Assembly: GCA_946478765.1 (NCBI GenBank)
Contig: CAMLDH010000173.1
Span: 1-7,873, forward strand
DNA length: 7,873 bases
Direction: 5' to 3'
From: an uncultured Oxalobacteraceae bacterium
GTDB lineage: Bacteria > Pseudomonadota > Gammaproteobacteria > Burkholderiales > Burkholderiaceae
Every line of letters begins with the position of its first letter. Position 1 is the first letter of the stretch. The position numbers were made by a program, and so were the translations under genes. Of this stretch, positions 6,066-7,873 are shown piece after piece. The notes below the pieces were generated by a model that was given only the letters and a program-made list of their open reading frames with translations, had not been told where the DNA came from and made no database searches.

Positions 6066-7448
6066 ATGAGACTCTTTCATCAAGAAACACAGAGCGGACA
6101 AGTCTTCGTCGTCTTCGCGCTTTCCCTTGCTGTGCTGGTTGGCGTGGTTGGGCTCGCGCTCGATTCCGGCCTCGGTTACCTGGTCAAGGCCAAACTTAAT
6201 GCCGCAGCCGATGCCGCGGCCCTTGCCGGGGCGCGGGCGGTTTCGCTGGGGCTTACCCGGGACCAACAGCGCGCGGCAGCAATCGCGGCAGCGGACAAGT
6301 TCTTTTTGGCCAACTATCCTGAGGACTATCTCGGCTCAACCAAGGTGACGCACGAAACCGCCATCGGCTTCGACAATCCGCAGCCGGGCAGCATTACCGT
6401 CGACGTTGCCGCTCGCACCACCATCCCCGTCATGTTCATGGGCGTGATGGGGTTTAACCTGCTGGACATCAGCGCCTCCTCGCAGGCCATCCGGAAGGAC
6501 CTCGACATGGCATTCGTGGTAGACACTTCCGGTTCGATGGGGCCGGTCGGAGCGGAAGTGAGGAAGCAGGCCGGCGCCTTCCTCGATCGGTTCAGCACCA
6601 CCACCGACCGCATCTCGCTCATGCACTTTTCCAATGGCGCCGAAGTCGACGTGCCGATCCGGACCGGGCAGGCCAGAGGCTTCGACCGGCAGCGCATGGT
6701 GGCCGACATCAATGCTTTCCGTTTCGGCGGCCTCACCAATTCCGCGGAAGGCTTCTGGCACGCCAGGAACCAGCTGAACAGCATCGCCGTCCCGACGCGC
6801 TCGACGCTACGCGTGGTCGTGTTTTTCTCCGACGGCACCCCGAACACGCTGGCCTCTTACTTCAAGCTGAAATCGGCTATAGGCTGCACATCGGCCGGGG
6901 CGCTCAGCACCGGCGACGGTGGTACGACCGGCGACACTCTCGGTTTGTGGAACCATACCCGTCAGGAACAGCCCGCCGCGAGCCCATGCTACCGAGGTGT
7001 CGGCATCGCCGCCAGCCTTGACGCCCATGCTTTGCCAAACTGGTATAACGCCCATAACCCCAACGAACAGGAGATCCCCATCGTCACCAACACGGCGCGC
7101 GTCGTGACAAACGACACCAGCACGCCGGAAAAGACCTGGATCAACGTCAACCGTGCGTCGAAAAACGTGGTGGAAGCGATGGCCGCCAGAGCGCGCGCCG
7201 AGGGTATCCATGTCTTCACGCTCGGCCTCGGTCCGCTGCTGCGGACGATAAACGCCCCCAATTCGGCACCTGACGACACTGGGGAAAACCTGCTCAAGTG
7301 CATGGCAAACACAGCCGACGCGCTGCCGCGCTGCAAAGCCGCCGGCGCCAAACAACCGACCGGCGTTTACTGCCACGCGGCCACCGCGGCGGACCTGCAA
7401 CCCTGTTTCGCCACACTGGCGGCCGAGATCCTGCGAATTACGCGATGA
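6066..7448 (+). CDS. tadG: TadG-like pilus-associated protein with von Willebrand factor A domain
   Basis: This 460-residue protein starts with a short leader and a TadE/TadG-type hydrophobic helix (about residues 13-33), then the common KAKLNAAADAAALAGARA helix (about 41-57) seen in TadG proteins. Gly11 precedes the helix, but the pseudopilin Glu at +5 is absent (Val16), so prepilin peptidase processing is doubtful. From about residue 148 a vWA domain follows with a complete-looking MIDAS metal site: DTSGS at 153-157, Thr224 in GGLTNS, and Asp256 in FFSDGTPN. A long insert follows (about 262-365) before the last strand VFTLGLG. The C-terminus, YCHAATAADLQPCFATLAAEI followed by LRITR, is the usual ending of this group. 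Six cysteines (274, 308, 412, 423, 436, 447) all lie in the C-terminal half, fitting an extracytoplasmic fold. The ribosome binding site is weak. Adhesive or tip function is inferred. Confidence 0.88.
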   Translation: MRLFHQETQSGQVFVVFALSLAVLVGVVGLALDSGLGYLVKAKLNAAADAAALAGARAVSLGLTRDQQRAAAIAAADKFFLANYPEDYLGSTKVTHETAIGFDNPQPGSITVDVAARTTIPVMFMGVMGFNLLDISASSQAIRKDLDMAFVVDTSGSMGPVGAEVRKQAGAFLDRFSTTTDRISLMHFSNGAEVDVPIRTGQARGFDRQRMVADINAFRFGGLTNSAEGFWHARNQLNSIAVPTRSTLRVVVFFSDGTPNTLASYFKLKSAIGCTSAGALSTGDGGTTGDTLGLWNHTRQEQPAASPCYRGVGIAASLDAHALPNWYNAHNPNEQEIPIVTNTARVVTNDTSTPEKTWINVNRASKNVVEAMAARARAEGIHVFTLGLGPLLRTINAPNSAPDDTGENLLKCMANTADALPRCKAAGAKQPTGVYCHAATAADLQPCFATLAAEILRITR

Positions 7449-7846
7449 GCACCGCTTCCCCCCACAAACCGTTGAGCGCCGAGGCCGGCGCAGGCGTACG
7501 CGATGTGCTCTGCCGCATCAGCGACAAGTGGGCCTTGTATGTCGTTTGCATGCTGAAGGACGGGCCGCTGCGCTTTAACGAACTCAAGCGCTGCATCGCG
7601 GGAATTTCCCAACGCATGCTGACCCTGACGCTGCGCAACCTGGAGCGGGACGGCTTGGTTTCCCGCACGGTATATCAGACCGTGCCGCTGCGGGTCACCT
7701 ATAAACTGACCCCGCTTGGGCAAACCTTGGCGGAGCCGGTTGGCGCAATGCTCTCATGGGTGGAAACGCACCTGGACAATATTGCCGATTCGCGCCGGGT
7801 CTTTGAAGAGCAAGACGACGAACATGCACAACCATTCCAGAGTTGA
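7445..7846 (+). CDS. HxlR-family winged-helix transcriptional regulator
   Basis: This 133-residue DNA-binding protein is of the HxlR/MarR-like winged-helix type. The family signature runs almost unbroken from about residue 19: RDVLCRISDKW, a GPLRFNELK helix, the recognition region GISQRMLTLTLRNLERDGL (53-71), and the wing VSRTVYQTVPLRVTYKLTPLG (72-92). A C-terminal helix with the usual Trp (105) follows. HxlR proteins regulate nearby genes in response to aldehydes, quinones or redox stress in the few studied cases. The Cys-Pro pair often seen just before the domain is absent here (AGAGVRDVL), although three cysteines occur at 23, 35 and 50. The frame is open upstream to an ATG at 7298, but the domain begins well after 7445. 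The ATG at 7445 overlaps the tadG stop (ATGA) and has only a poor Shine-Dalgarno match, suggesting coupling to tadG. Family is firm; target is unknown. Confidence 0.9.
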   Translation: MSTASPHKPLSAEAGAGVRDVLCRISDKWALYVVCMLKDGPLRFNELKRCIAGISQRMLTLTLRNLERDGLVSRTVYQTVPLRVTYKLTPLGQTLAEPVGAMLSWVETHLDNIADSRRVFEEQDDEHAQPFQS

Positions 7847-7852
7847 TGATCG

Positions 7853-7873
7853 ATGAAATCGCATTGGTATAAG
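7853..7873 (+). CDS. Possible start of a further gene, cut by the window edge
   Basis: An ATG at 7853 opens a frame, MKSHWYK, that runs off the right edge without a stop. It lies 6 bases after the HxlR stop codon and is preceded by a weak purine stretch (CAGAG at 7838-7842). The basic start would fit many proteins. Seven codons are too few to identify anything, and the frame may be chance. The competing ATG at 7846 meets a stop at 7870. Confidence 0.2.

Noticed and set aside
7298..7444. N-terminal extension of the HxlR gene to the ATG at 7298
   Set aside because: It would overlap the conserved tadG C-terminus by 151 bases, adds Arg-rich residues not seen in the compact HxlR family, and the 7445 start gives a normal 133-residue protein.

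Overview
The window is the downstream part of a Tad (tight adherence, Flp/type IVc pilus) assembly operon. All genes are on the + strand and packed end to end. The base composition is GC-rich and even throughout. The gene order and the protein variants (TadZ, TadA, TadB, TadC, a TPR lipoprotein, two TadE-like pseudopilins, and a vWA-type TadG) resemble Tad loci of Betaproteobacteria, probably Burkholderiales such as Oxalobacteraceae or Burkholderiaceae. That placement rests on recognising the protein families, not on a database search.

Layout: 1-521 is the 3' part of tadZ/cpaE, whose start lies outside the window. It is followed by tadA/cpaF (551-1918, the secretion ATPase), tadB (1930-2907) and tadC (2928-3869), the two inner-membrane platform proteins. 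Next comes a lipoprotein with TPRs, a 15-bp in-frame repeat array and a LytR_C-like domain (3907-4962, tadD position). Then follow two TadE-like pseudopilins (4973-5452 and 5449-6045) and a TadG-like protein with a von Willebrand factor A domain (6066-7448). The last complete gene, 7445-7846, is an HxlR-family winged-helix regulator whose ATG overlaps the tadG stop codon. The final 27 bases may hold the first codons of another gene.

How the genes work together: TadZ is expected to position the machine at the inner membrane, TadA to hydrolyse ATP, and TadB and TadC to form the platform that TadA drives. The TadD-type lipoprotein is expected to support the outer-membrane part. The TadE-like and TadG proteins are probable minor pseudopilins or envelope-anchored accessory proteins. 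The flp pilin, prepilin peptidase (tadV), rcpC/cpaB and rcpA secretin genes are not in the window and would be expected upstream. No gene-free gap exceeds 37 bases between tadZ and the HxlR gene. I see no promoter, terminator, tRNA, CRISPR array or mobile element.

This is mostly a recognisable system rather than a wholly new one. The points most worth a second look are the TPR/repeat/LytR_C lipoprotein, the near-perfect repeat array inside it, the regulator coupled to the operon's end, and the cysteine-bearing extensions of the second TadE and of TadG.
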